From positions 294,896 to 358,895 of the forward strand of contig NZ_LYPB01000073.1 of assembly GCF_001653565.1 (NCBI RefSeq): DNA of 64,000 bases, written 5' to 3'. The notes below the pieces were generated by a model, which was not told the origin of the DNA, did no database searches, and saw only the letters and a program-made list of their open reading frames with translations. A program made the translations under genes and the position numbers. How positions within the stretch are numbered: position 1 is the first letter of the stretch; every line of letters starts with the position of its first letter. Origin of the DNA: Paenibacillus oryzisoli. GTDB taxonomy: Bacteria > Bacillota > Bacilli > Paenibacillales > NBRC-103111. Positions 9,102-16,972 of the stretch are shown one piece after another.

Positions 9102-10859
9102 TCATTCCCCTTCCCACTGCAATGGAATTTTCACAATAAAATGCGTGCCTTGCCTATCGGTTTTATCCAAAAACAACCCGTATGCCGCTCCGAACAATAG
9201 TCGGATTCGCCAGTGAACATTCCGCAGAGCGAAGCCTTTCTTCTTGAAACCAAAGCCATCCCTTGCACCGTGTTCGTTGCTTTCCTTGTAGATATGAGCT
9301 TCAACCTGCCTCATTCTTTCCTCACTAATTCCCTTACCGTCATCTGAAATCGTGATGACAAAGTGATCCTCTTCTACATATGTGGCGATTCGGACAATGA
9401 CAGGATTGTCTTCCATGGCATGCTCAATAACATTTTCAATTAAAGGCTGAAGCATTAATTTAGGAACGAGGTACTCTTCGTGCCCCATGTCGACATCAAG
9501 CTCCATCTGAAGCTGTCCACCTAATCGATACGACTGAATCTGAATATAGGATTCCACGAATAGCAGCTCGTCCTTCAGATAGACAAGGCGCTCATCCTTA
9601 TCTACCGTAAATCGCAGCAGTCTGCCTAAACTGACGACAACACTGGATAGCTTAGGATGATTCGACTCCAGAGCCATCAGATTAATGGATTCCAGCGTAT
9701 TGTAGATAAAATGGGGGTTGATTTGACTCTCAAGCGTCGATAGCTGGGCATCCTTCTCACGAAGCTTGCTTTCATACACCTCTTTAATCAGCCGCTCGAT
9801 TTCTGTTACCATCATGTTAAAGCCGCCTGTCAAATGACCAATTTCATCGTTAGAAGCAACTTCAGCTCGTTCCCCAAAATCACCCATCTGCACCTTTTTC
9901 ATTTTCTTCTGAAGATGTCGAATCGGTTTCACTAAACTGCTAGAAGCTACAACAGCTAGGAGATAAGCAACTAGCATGGAAATAACTGAAACGATAATCG
10001 TAGACTTTACTAGCTTGCGCGCTCCCGCAGTTACCTCACTCTTCGGAATAAAACCCGTCACTTGCATACCTGTAAATTCAGAGCTTACTTTTGCCGAAAT
10101 GTGCTCATTGCTGTCGTTAATTGCCTTCAAACTCAATGAATTATCCATATCCATCCCATCAATGGGGTAGATCACATCACCTTTACGATCCGAAATATAA
10201 ATTTGGCTTTTGCTATTATAATTCGTGGAATCTAGTAAACTTTTGAAACCCATCTCAGTCAGATCGACCTTCACGATACCCAAATATTCATTGGTGGAAA
10301 TTTCCCTAACAACACGTGCAATGGAAATAACCTTTTCTGTGCCATCCAAATAATAACCTGCGTCATGAGGCGGCAATATGACGATTGAACCGTCCCCCTT
10401 CTCTACATCTGCCATCCACGGATTGCTTGAAGCTTCCCAGTATCGATCAACGGTCGTCTCCAGATTGCTAAACAAGTTCCCGTCAAGCGCAAAAATCAAG
10501 ATGCTCCTTATCTCACTTCGATCAAAGGTGAGCGAAGAAATCATCAAATTCATCTTGCTGTATTCATCCGAGGTTACAAATTCGGAATTACTTTGCTTGG
10601 GGTGTTTTCTCAAAATATTCATGACGTTCTGATTATAATAAGGCGCCATCGTAATGCGATCCATGTCCTTCATATATCGATCAAGATTTATATGGACCTG
10701 TTCAATAATTTGGCTCGTATATCTGCGGGAATCCTCTTCCACATTCGAGATATATTGATAGTAGGTAATCCATCCGCTGATAAAGAAGGGAACCGTAATG
10801 AGCAAAGCAAATAAAATAATGAACTTGCCCCGTAAAGATAGAAATAGCTTCGTCCGCAT
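9102..10859 (-). CDS. Sensor histidine kinase, YesM family
   Basis: A 585-residue membrane sensor. Two membrane segments (about 10-32 and 285-305) flank an extracellular sensing domain. They are followed by a HAMP domain, a His_kinase domain with the phosphorylated His in SQINPHFIYNTLESINLM (about 385), and a HATPase with N-box LMLQPLIENVIEHA and the DDGKGI glycine box. The frame opens 15 codons earlier, but the ATG giving MRTKLFLS follows AGAGGTGAAGG and is chosen. It should sense an extracellular sugar signal and phosphorylate the downstream AraC-type regulator. Confidence 0.93.
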   Translation of the reverse strand: MRTKLFLSLRGKFIILFALLITVPFFISGWITYYQYISNVEEDSRRYTSQIIEQVHINLDRYMKDMDRITMAPYYNQNVMNILRKHPKQSNSEFVTSDEYSKMNLMISSLTFDRSEIRSILIFALDGNLFSNLETTVDRYWEASSNPWMADVEKGDGSIVILPPHDAGYYLDGTEKVISIARVVREISTNEYLGIVKVDLTEMGFKSLLDSTNYNSKSQIYISDRKGDVIYPIDGMDMDNSLSLKAINDSNEHISAKVSSEFTGMQVTGFIPKSEVTAGARKLVKSTIIVSVISMLVAYLLAVVASSSLVKPIRHLQKKMKKVQMGDFGERAEVASNDEIGHLTGGFNMMVTEIERLIKEVYESKLREKDAQLSTLESQINPHFIYNTLESINLMALESNHPKLSSVVVSLGRLLRFTVDKDERLVYLKDELLFVESYIQIQSYRLGGQLQMELDVDMGHEEYLVPKLMLQPLIENVIEHAMEDNPVIVRIATYVEEDHFVITISDDGKGISEERMRQVEAHIYKESNEHGARDGFGFKKKGFALRNVHWRIRLLFGAAYGLFLDKTDRQGTHFIVKIPLQWEGE

Positions 10860-11017
10860 GCTGAATCCTTCACCTCTTAACCCAAGTGTTCTTGCATACG
10901 CCAATTATGATTGCTCGATGAGGACAAATCTACTTTAATTTTACTTTATATTTGCGCGTGTATATTAATGGAAATATTAGGAGTGTTAGACAGAACTACG
11001 TTAGTGCAAAAGAACAC

Positions 11018-11068
11018 AAAAAGGCTGTCTTTCCAAGTAGATTCAACTACGAGGAAGACAGCCTTTTT
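11018..11068 (-). terminator. Terminator of the mqnB-mqnD operon
   Basis: AAAAAGGCTGTCTTTCC pairs with GGAAGACAGCCTTTTT. On the minus strand a U-run follows the stem just after the mqnD stop at 11074. The mirrored A/T runs could also stop plus-strand transcripts. Confidence 0.82.
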
Positions 11069-11073
11069 CCTTA

Positions 11074-11916
11074 CTATTTTAATAATGCCGCATAATCCAT
11101 CTGCGGCACAAGACCTGTCTCCGCTGCACGCTGGAGCAAGGTCAATACAGCGCCATACCCGCTCTCGCCGAGATCCGCGGTGAACTCGTTGACATACAAG
11201 TCGATGTGCTGCTGCGCGACTTGCGGGTCCATCTCTTGCGCGTGCTGCATGACGTAGTCGCGCGAAGCTTCCGGATGCGCCCACGCATATTCCACGGAGG
11301 CGCGAGCCCAGCCCGCGAGCGCCTTCACATCCATGGTGCGCCGAGCAATGATGGCGCCCAGCGGTATTGGCAGCCCGGTGTCTTGCTCCCACCAGCTGCC
11401 CAAATCGGTTAGAAGCGCTAACCCGTACGACGTGTACGTGAACCGCGCTTCATGAATGACAAGGCCGGCATCGATGAGGCCGTCCCGCACGGCGGGCATG
11501 ATCTCGTGAAACGGCATGGCCACGATTTCGCCGACGCCGCCAGGCACGTTCTGTTCGGCCCATAGGCGGAACAGTAAGTACGCTGTCGAGCGCTCGCTTG
11601 GCACGGCTACTCGGCGGCCGCTAAGGGCAGCCGGGTCTGCCGGTTGGTTGGCGCTTGACTGCGTCAGCACAAGCGGGCCGCAGCCTCTGCCCAAGGCGCC
11701 GCCGCAGGGCAGCAGGGCGTAATCCTGCAGCACCCACGGGAGTGCTGCGTAGGAGATTTTGAGCACGTCGGGGCCCGTGCCTTCGGCGGCCAGACGGTTC
11801 GTGATATCGATGTCCGCGTAGAGGACATCGAGCTCTGGTGCGCCTGGGATTAAGCCATGCGCCCAGGCATGGAAAACAAATGTATCGTTTGGACAAGGTG
11901 AGAACGCTATTTTCAT
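11074..11916 (-). CDS. mqnD: 1,4-dihydroxy-6-naphthoate synthase MqnD
   Basis: A 280-residue enzyme of the futalosine menaquinone pathway; it turns cyclic dehypoxanthine futalosine into 1,4-dihydroxy-6-naphthoate. The N-terminus KIAFSPCPNDTFVFHAWAHG is the family signature, followed by DVLKISYAALPWVLQDYALLPCGGALGRGCGPLVL. Its fold resembles a periplasmic binding protein. It starts 1 bp after the mqnB stop, with GGAGGTG inside the mqnB end, so the genes are coupled. Third-position GC is much higher here than in flanking genes. Confidence 0.93.
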   Translation of the reverse strand: MKIAFSPCPNDTFVFHAWAHGLIPGAPELDVLYADIDITNRLAAEGTGPDVLKISYAALPWVLQDYALLPCGGALGRGCGPLVLTQSSANQPADPAALSGRRVAVPSERSTAYLLFRLWAEQNVPGGVGEIVAMPFHEIMPAVRDGLIDAGLVIHEARFTYTSYGLALLTDLGSWWEQDTGLPIPLGAIIARRTMDVKALAGWARASVEYAWAHPEASRDYVMQHAQEMDPQVAQQHIDLYVNEFTADLGESGYGAVLTLLQRAAETGLVPQMDYAALLK

Positions 11917-11917
11917 A

Positions 11918-12556
11918 TTAAAACACCTCCGCTAAGACTGAACCTGCTGCTTCTAAAGCTTTCAAAGCATCACCGATCCGCCAGGCGTCTCGGTCTCGTG
12001 GGCCGACCGCGTTGGAGATCGCGCGGATCTCCAGCACAGGCACGCCGCGCTGCTGCGCAGCTGTCGCGATGCCGAAGCCTTCCATGGCTTCGGCGGCAGC
12101 GCCAGGCACGCGCCCAGCCAGCGCAGCGGCGGTTGCCGCTGTTCCGGTGGCCGTGGCCACCGTCAGAACCGGCGCCGCTTGCGCCTGCAGGCCGGCGGCT
12201 TGCAGCGCCGCCGTCACACGCTGGGCCAGTTCGGCATTCGCGCTGATGCGCGTCACGCCGAAGCCCAGCTCGTCCAAGCTGCTGAAGCCATCCAGCAGCT
12301 CAACACCAAGATCGGCGGCGATGATTTCGCTCGCAACAACAAGCGAGCCAATCTCCGCTTGACCCACGAAACCGCCTGCGATACCCGCGATAATCAATAG
12401 GTCATAATCGGCCTTGGCAAGTTCAAGGGCACCGTTTACCGCCGCCGCAGCAAGCCCAACTCCAGCTAATGCATATTCAAATCGGCTATCCTGACCAAGA
12501 CCACGTTGTACGGCATCTCGTTCAGCAGCGACTGCTGTCATGACAAGTATTCGCAT
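11918..12556 (-). CDS. mqnB: Futalosine hydrolase MqnB
   Basis: A 212-residue nucleosidase of the PNP/UDP phosphorylase family that splits futalosine (or aminodeoxyfutalosine-type substrates) to release the base in menaquinone synthesis. The start MRILVMTAVAAERDAV, the AGIAGGF glycine loop, EAMEGFGIATAA (substrate-binding Glu/Met) and the ISNAVGPRD signature near the end all fit. It heads the two-gene operon with mqnD. It is strongly GC-rich and alanine-rich, unlike its neighbours. Confidence 0.92.
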   Translation of the reverse strand: MRILVMTAVAAERDAVQRGLGQDSRFEYALAGVGLAAAAVNGALELAKADYDLLIIAGIAGGFVGQAEIGSLVVASEIIAADLGVELLDGFSSLDELGFGVTRISANAELAQRVTAALQAAGLQAQAAPVLTVATATGTAATAAALAGRVPGAAAEAMEGFGIATAAQQRGVPVLEIRAISNAVGPRDRDAWRIGDALKALEAAGSVLAEVF

Positions 12557-12630
12557 CGTTCTTCCCCTTCAAGCTTTGACTTCTATACTCGTATTTTACA
12601 TGACCCATGTCCAGAAGGAAACTTTCGCGC

Positions 12631-12670
12631 TTGACACGAACATATAATTTAATTATCATCTAATTAGATG
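12631..12670 (+). promoter_or_regulatory. Sigma-A promoter with palindromic operator for the ArsR-type gene
   Basis: TTGACA (12631-12636) and TATCAT (12654-12659) are spaced by exactly 17 bp. A perfect 14-bp palindrome, CATCTAATTAGATG (12657-12670), overlaps the -10 and +1 region. This is where an autoregulating ArsR-fold repressor would bind, so autoregulation by the downstream gene is inferred. Confidence 0.72.
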
Positions 12671-12704
12671 GTTATTAAATAATAACCCAAGGAGTTGTTC
12701 TCGT

Positions 12705-13310
12705 ATGCAATTGGACAAAATCCTCACCTATCACAAAGCAATGTCGGATGCTACGCGTATTCGTATGCTTATTTTGTTAGCGGACGGTGAATCTAATGGG
12801 CAAACTCTCGCCGAGAAGCTTAGCGTAACACCCGCTACCGTTACCCACCATGCCTCAAAACTTCGCGAAGCCAACCTAATTCATGAGCGTCGTGACAAAA
12901 ACACGATTTACTTCACCTTGAACGAAGCCTTCATTCACAGCTACAGCCAAGCGACCGCTAACCTAATTTTCAAAAATAAAAAGGAGATACCCGCATCCAT
13001 GGATATTGAAGACAAACATTCAAATCTTCAGAAATCCGTTTTAAGAAACTTCTTCACGCTCGACGGTAAACTCAAACATATTCCCGCTCAGCTCAAGAAA
13101 AAGCTGATTGCCCTCGAGCATCTAGTTACAGGACTTGAGAAGGGCCGCTCCTACGACGAAAAAGAGCTTAACCTCTACCTCAAAAACTATCATCCCGATT
13201 TCGCCACCTTGCGCCGCGAGTTGATTATGCACCAGTTTATGTTTCGGGAAAGTGAAGTTTACGAGTTGAACCCTAGGGAAATGTGGGCAAAATGGGAAAC
13301 CTTATCCTAA
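12705..13310 (+). CDS. ArsR-fold winged-helix regulator with C-terminal DUF2087
   Basis: A 201-residue protein. Residues 1-85 form an ArsR/SmtB-type winged helix (MSDATRIRMLILLADGESNGQTLAEKLSVTPATVTHHASKL) with no obvious metal-binding Cys cluster. Residues about 110-195 match DUF2087, with the characteristic YDEKELNLYLKNYHPDFATLRRELI stretch. The ATG follows AAGGAG. The inducer is unknown. A palindrome at its promoter suggests negative autoregulation. Confidence 0.85.
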   Translation: MQLDKILTYHKAMSDATRIRMLILLADGESNGQTLAEKLSVTPATVTHHASKLREANLIHERRDKNTIYFTLNEAFIHSYSQATANLIFKNKKEIPASMDIEDKHSNLQKSVLRNFFTLDGKLKHIPAQLKKKLIALEHLVTGLEKGRSYDEKELNLYLKNYHPDFATLRRELIMHQFMFRESEVYELNPREMWAKWETLS

Positions 13311-13314
13311 GTGT

Positions 13315-13450
13315 GAGACTCCACTCTTGTTACTCTTAGGAACACTTAAAATCACTCTTAGTCACACTTAACACTCTCACTACCCTTAGTCACTCATAAT
13401 CACCTAATCACACTTACCTCTTGCTACCCTTGTTACTCTTAATTACGCAT
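13315..13450. repeat. Degenerate CACTCTTA/CACTTA-rich tract
   Basis: Starting just after the ArsR-type stop, about 130 bp carries a dozen degenerate copies of CACTCTTAGT, CACACTTA and TTACTCTTA with irregular spacing. It is not coding in any convincing frame. It is the first part of a 534-bp gene-free stretch (13311-13844). The remainder holds the stem-loop repeats at 13497-13683, and about 160 bp before the AraC stop shows nothing recognisable. Confidence 0.55.
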
Positions 13451-13496
13451 GTCCTTCTCAACGCTCTGTAGTAACCAACTCTTCCCCTGCAACTTT

Positions 13497-13683
13497 AACT
13501 GTAAAAACTACAGCTATTTCCAACAATTTTCGATATATTTGGAATATAAATGGAAAAACTCCAGTTAATTTCGCCCATTTCTCTTCTGTAGAAGGAAACG
13601 ATCAAGATTAACTGGAGAAAATACAGTTACTTCACAAATTCAGCCAATTTGGCCTCGATTAGATGGAGAAAATCCAGTTATTT
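13497..13683. repeat. Array of four short stem-loop repeats (AACTGGA-GAAAA-TCCAGTT family)
   Basis: Four copies at about 13497, 13549, 13609 and 13660 (spacing near 52, 60 and 51 bp) share a core whose ideal form, AACTGGAGAAAATCCAGTT, is a 7-bp stem with a 5-nt loop, followed by ATTT. A second array with the same spacing lies at 22591-22778, so this is a dispersed intergenic repeat family. Function unknown. Confidence 0.7.
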
Positions 13684-13844
13684 ATCTGAACGACTACCAA
13701 ATTACTTTGATTCGGTTCAAAGGGTGAACTGATGGATCGAGTGTCGAGCGTGTTGGTCAGGCGGGATGTAATAGATCCTCCACTCTTTCGCTTGAGGTGA
13801 ATTAACGCTTTCCCAGGTACACGCAGATCTGTTCATTTCGATGT

Positions 13845-14636
13845 TCAACGCACTTTCCCCAGCCCCAACAACCATTTCTTATATGCCGTCGGTGTAACGC
13901 CGAGACACCTCTTAAATTCCTTGGAAAAGTGCGCATAGTCATGATAGCCGAACTGGTCCATACAACTCGCGATATCTATCATGGGATTGAAGAAAATCTG
14001 AAGTCGAGCCATGTTAAAACGGGACACGGCATTTAATCTTTTAGGAGACATCCCGACAAGCTCTGAACAAATCCGTTCAAAATGCCGCTGAGAGTAACCA
14101 CTCTCGGCTACGCTGATGGGGACATCCTGCTCCATTGGTGTTCGATATAGTTTGGATAAGATATTAATCATCGCGACATGCTTGGTTTCCGGTTGAAGAT
14201 GACGAGTCAGATAAGCCGCTAGCATCGCTATCCCCTCATCCACATCAGCCTCAGCCAGCTGAGGCACTATTTCAACAAGTCCCTGCTCGGGAAATACGTC
14301 TGTAAGCGGAAGAAACTTATCGATCAACGCACGATGATCCATCTCTTTGAAGGCGCGCAACCCCCACGGCAGCAAACGCACACCGAATACACGGATGGGA
14401 CCATCTGCGGCAAGCGGCTGATAGCGTGAAAGTGCCCCGATGAAAAATGCCCTCGGCAGCACTTGCCCACCAATTGAATAATCGGCTCCATAATGAAAGA
14501 TCAGCTCTTGGCAGCCATCGGGCCACAGGGTTTCCTCCTCTTCCGCCGCGCTATAATCCCGCTCCAAATACCAATAACATTGGATATATCGCTGCAATGT
14601 CTCATCCGGCTGACGCTCTTCGTAACGCATGTCCAT
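13845..14636 (-). CDS. AraC-family transcriptional regulator
   Basis: A 263-residue regulator. The N-terminal half (YIQCYWYLERDYS..., LWPDGCQELIFHYG..., FFIGALSRYQPL) resembles the DUF6597-type ligand region found in AraC proteins. The C-terminal third holds the AraC helix-turn-helices (VAESGYSQRHFERICSELVG and CMDQFGYHDYAHFSKEFKRCLGVTP). A second ATG two codons in is an alternative start. It stands alone between two gene-poor stretches, so its target is unknown. Confidence 0.87.
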   Translation of the reverse strand: MDMRYEERQPDETLQRYIQCYWYLERDYSAAEEEETLWPDGCQELIFHYGADYSIGGQVLPRAFFIGALSRYQPLAADGPIRVFGVRLLPWGLRAFKEMDHRALIDKFLPLTDVFPEQGLVEIVPQLAEADVDEGIAMLAAYLTRHLQPETKHVAMINILSKLYRTPMEQDVPISVAESGYSQRHFERICSELVGMSPKRLNAVSRFNMARLQIFFNPMIDIASCMDQFGYHDYAHFSKEFKRCLGVTPTAYKKWLLGLGKVR

Positions 14637-14793
14637 TACCTCCTCGCTCGTAGATGTCTCCTCATCCTTGCACCGTTACTGTCAATCGCTCAGGCATGAC
14701 TACTCATCCCCTACCAGTCCCACGAAATGGACACGTTGCCCAATTATTATTGTGCATACGGGTCATTCATCCATACACCCTCTAGTCGGATGA

Positions 14794-14802
14794 CATATAG
14801 TA
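14794..14802 (+). promoter_or_regulatory. Possible mother-cell (sigma-K type) -10 element
   Basis: CATATAGTA matches the sigma-K -10 pattern CATAnnnTA, with an AC dinucleotide about 15 bp upstream, and lies 24 bp before the start of a YjcZ-type sporulation peptide. Short motif, so tentative. Confidence 0.35.
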
Positions 14803-14825
14803 ATCTTGTGAAGGGAGGGATTGAC

Positions 14826-14936
14826 ATGAGTTGTGGTTGCGGAACTGGCGGCGTTGGTTATTCGGGTACTGCTGTAGTCCTTGTACTATACATCCTCTTG
14901 GTTATCGTTCTTAGTACGTTTGGGTTTGGCTGGTAA
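14826..14936 (+). CDS. YjcZ-family sporulation peptide
   Basis: A 36-residue peptide, MSCGCGTGGVGY followed by a hydrophobic segment (AVVLVLYILLVIVLSTFGFGW). This is the layout of YjcZ/small sporulation membrane peptides of Bacilli: a Cys/Gly-rich head and one membrane helix. The frame is open 33 codons further upstream, but only this ATG has a ribosome site (AAGGGAGGG). It is followed by a strong terminator, so it is probably monocistronic. Confidence 0.85.
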   Translation: MSCGCGTGGVGYSGTAVVLVLYILLVIVLSTFGFGW

Positions 14937-14951
14937 TTAAAAGCTATAGCG

Positions 14952-14994
14952 GCGGCTGGGACGGTGATTCCGTTCCAGCCGCTTACTTTTTCTA
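14952..14994 (+). terminator. Intrinsic terminator after the YjcZ-type gene
   Basis: GCGGCTGGGACGG pairs with CCGTTCCAGCCGC (one G-U pair) and is followed by a T-rich tail. Confidence 0.85.
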
Positions 14995-15066
14995 GTCCTT
15001 TTAGCTATAATAAAAGCTTAAGCATGAATTTCATTAATTCCCTATTTAGGACGGAGACGAGGTACT

Positions 15067-16080
15067 GTGTCTAAACCGATTTTGACCATTGTGGTCCCTT
15101 GTTATAACGAAGAAGAAGTCCTCCCCGAAACGGTCTTTCAACTCAGCGAAGTATTAGATTCTCTCATAACAGATCAATTAGTTGCCCAGGGCAGTACGGT
15201 ATTATTTGTCGATGATGGCAGTAAAGATGCAACATGGTCGCTAATTGAGCGATTCCATCTTGCTAATCCATTCGTAACGGGGCTTAAACTGGCCAAAAAT
15301 GCCGGTCATCAAAGCGCCTTACTCGCTGGACTTCTGAAAGCCAAAGCGTATTCCGACTGTGTCGTTTCCATCGATGCAGACCTTCAGGATGACACTGCTG
15401 TCATTCGTGAATTTCTCGTGAAATACCATGAAGGCTACGATATTGTCTATGGTATCCGTCAAGATCGCTCTGCTGATACATTGTTTAAGCGAGCTACAGC
15501 GCAAGGATTTTATAAACTCATGACATCCCTAGGTGTAAAAATACAGTACAATCATGCGGATTTCCGCTTAATGAGTAAGCGTACACTTGATAATTTGGAG
15601 AAGTTTCAAGAGGTTAATTTATTCCTCCGCGGCTTAGTCCCTCTGCTAGGATTTCCCTCTACACAGGTCTATTATGACCGCAAGGAACGATGGGCTGGTG
15701 AATCCAAATATCCGCTGCGCAAAATGCTCGCTTTTGCCTTCGATGGCATCACCTCGTTCAGTGTAACTCCCATTCGATTAGTCACGGTGATGGGCTTTCT
15801 GCTCTTCGCACTCAGCGTTGTAGCTGCTGTTTATGCGATTGTAGGCAAATTCCTCGGCGCGAATGTAACGGGTTGGACTTCTCTTATTCTCTCGGTCTGG
15901 TTCATCGGCGGTGTGCAGCTCCTTGCCATTGGTCTGATCGGCGAATACATAGGTAAAATTTATAAAGAAGTGAAGCAGCGTCCGCTTTTTGTGATCGAAA
16001 AAGAATTAACCGAGGGAGCGGCTCAAGATCAGGTATCTGCCACTTCACAGGCAGTCCAACCTGCCTCTGCAAGGCGGTAG
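15067..16080 (+). CDS. Family 2 glycosyltransferase, polyprenyl-phosphate sugar synthase type (GtrB/CsbB-like)
   Basis: A 337-residue GT2. The N-terminal GT-A domain has TIVVPCYNEEEVLPETV, VDDGSKDATW and DXD-like SIDADLQDD. Two C-terminal membrane segments (about 230-255 and 270-295) and the ending LIGEYIGKIYKEVKQRPLFVIE are typical of DPMS/GtrB/YkcC-type enzymes that load a sugar on undecaprenyl phosphate. GTG is the start, with a GGACGGAGACGAGG ribosome region. The GtrA-type gene 4 bp downstream is the usual flippase partner. Confidence 0.9.
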   Translation: MSKPILTIVVPCYNEEEVLPETVFQLSEVLDSLITDQLVAQGSTVLFVDDGSKDATWSLIERFHLANPFVTGLKLAKNAGHQSALLAGLLKAKAYSDCVVSIDADLQDDTAVIREFLVKYHEGYDIVYGIRQDRSADTLFKRATAQGFYKLMTSLGVKIQYNHADFRLMSKRTLDNLEKFQEVNLFLRGLVPLLGFPSTQVYYDRKERWAGESKYPLRKMLAFAFDGITSFSVTPIRLVTVMGFLLFALSVVAAVYAIVGKFLGANVTGWTSLILSVWFIGGVQLLAIGLIGEYIGKIYKEVKQRPLFVIEKELTEGAAQDQVSATSQAVQPASARR

Positions 16081-16084
16081 TGAA

Positions 16085-16555
16085 ATGACTTCAACATCCG
16101 CGTCCTCTTCACTCAAATCCTTGTTAACAGGCAGCTTTGCGCGTTTCCTACTCGTGGGTGTATTAAATACACTGGTGGGTCTGTCCGCCAGCTTTGCTCT
16201 TTTCAACCTCCTGAATTTGAATTATTGGGTATCCACTTTTGGCGGAAATACGATAGGCGCCGTAGTCAGTTATGTGCTGAATCGTAGGTTTACTTTTCGC
16301 TCCAAAGCCAGTATCGGCAGCTCTTGGTGGAAGTTCGGACTGGTTATTCTGGTCTGCTACGGATTTTCTTACGGGATCTCTTGGCTGCTTGCCGAAGCGC
16401 TCCGTTCCTATTGGTCAAATGCCAGTACAAGCTGGCTCCACAATGGTGCCATACTAGTAGGAAATGGCTTGTACACGATTGGCAACTATGTCGGGCATAA
16501 ATATTTCACTTTCCGTACTCATGTTTCAAAAAAGGAAGGGCATCCTAACACCTAA
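16085..16555 (+). CDS. GtrA-family membrane protein
   Basis: A 156-residue protein with four predicted membrane helices (FLLVGVLNTLVGLSASFALFNLL near the N-terminus; NTIGAVVSYVLNRRFTF; a central LVILVCYGFSYGISWLL; and LVGNGLYTIGNYVGHKYFTF at the end). The paired NRRFTF/HKYFTF motifs are typical of GtrA. It probably flips the polyprenyl-phosphate sugar made by the preceding GT2 for wall glycosylation. Confidence 0.9.
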   Translation: MTSTSASSSLKSLLTGSFARFLLVGVLNTLVGLSASFALFNLLNLNYWVSTFGGNTIGAVVSYVLNRRFTFRSKASIGSSWWKFGLVILVCYGFSYGISWLLAEALRSYWSNASTSWLHNGAILVGNGLYTIGNYVGHKYFTFRTHVSKKEGHPNT

Positions 16556-16565
16556 GAGGTGATTG

Positions 16566-16862
16566 ATGATGTCACGAAGAAGAAGAAACCGGGCTATGGT
16601 GCCCGGATCCGAACAGGGCTTAGCGCTGCTCAAAGCTCACGTTATGCAGAATCAAGGCTATGACGTTAACCCACAGCAGCCTGATCTTGTCAAATACGAA
16701 GTTGCCCGGACACTTGGCGTCCCTTTGCAGCAAGGCTATAATGGGCACCTCAGCTCAGAAGACGCCGGCAGAGTCGGCGGTCCAATTGGCGGTGCCATGG
16801 TGAAAGAGCTCGTGCGCATGGCGCAACAGCAATTAGCGAATAAGCGTCCACCGCAGCCTTAA
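16566..16862 (+). CDS. Alpha/beta-type small acid-soluble spore protein
   Basis: A 98-residue alpha/beta SASP that coats and protects spore DNA. The core motif KYEVARTLGVPLQQGYNGHLSSEDAGRVGGPIGGAMVKELVRMAQQQLA is complete (quoted here in part: KYEVARTLGV contains the GPR protease cleavage site, GGPIGGAMV the second helix). The basic N-terminus MMSRRRRNRAM is longer than usual. AAGAGGTG precedes the start; ATGs at 16566 and 16569 are both possible. It follows gtrA by only 10 bp, so it may also have a forespore promoter inside gtrA. Confidence 0.92.
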   Translation: MMSRRRRNRAMVPGSEQGLALLKAHVMQNQGYDVNPQQPDLVKYEVARTLGVPLQQGYNGHLSSEDAGRVGGPIGGAMVKELVRMAQQQLANKRPPQP

Positions 16863-16889
16863 GCACGACCCGCATTTGAGATGCTAGCC

Positions 16890-16917
16890 ATAATCCGACG
16901 AATCCCCACATAAACTA
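16890..16917 (+). promoter_or_regulatory. Candidate sigma-E/sigma-K promoter for the Hsp20/GerP-like operon
   Basis: ATA (16890-16892), a 16-bp spacer and CATAAACTA (16909-16917) fit the mother-cell sigma-E (ATA-N16-CATACANT) and sigma-K (CATAnnnTA) patterns. It sits 56 bp before the Hsp20-like gene. Inferred from motif and context. Confidence 0.5.
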
Positions 16918-16972
16918 GTAGCAAGCTGCTTGCAGCTCTACTTTTCATGGTGAAGTCAGGTGATGATGGCAG

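Noticed and set aside
10946-11392. 148-codon minus-strand frame over the mqnD end
   Set aside because: It is an Arg/Ala-rich shadow of the GC-rich mqnD frame and crosses the terminator.
14727-14825. 33-codon N-terminal extension of the YjcZ-type peptide
   Set aside because: The extension has no ribosome site; the inner ATG has AAGGGAGGG and gives the normal family length.
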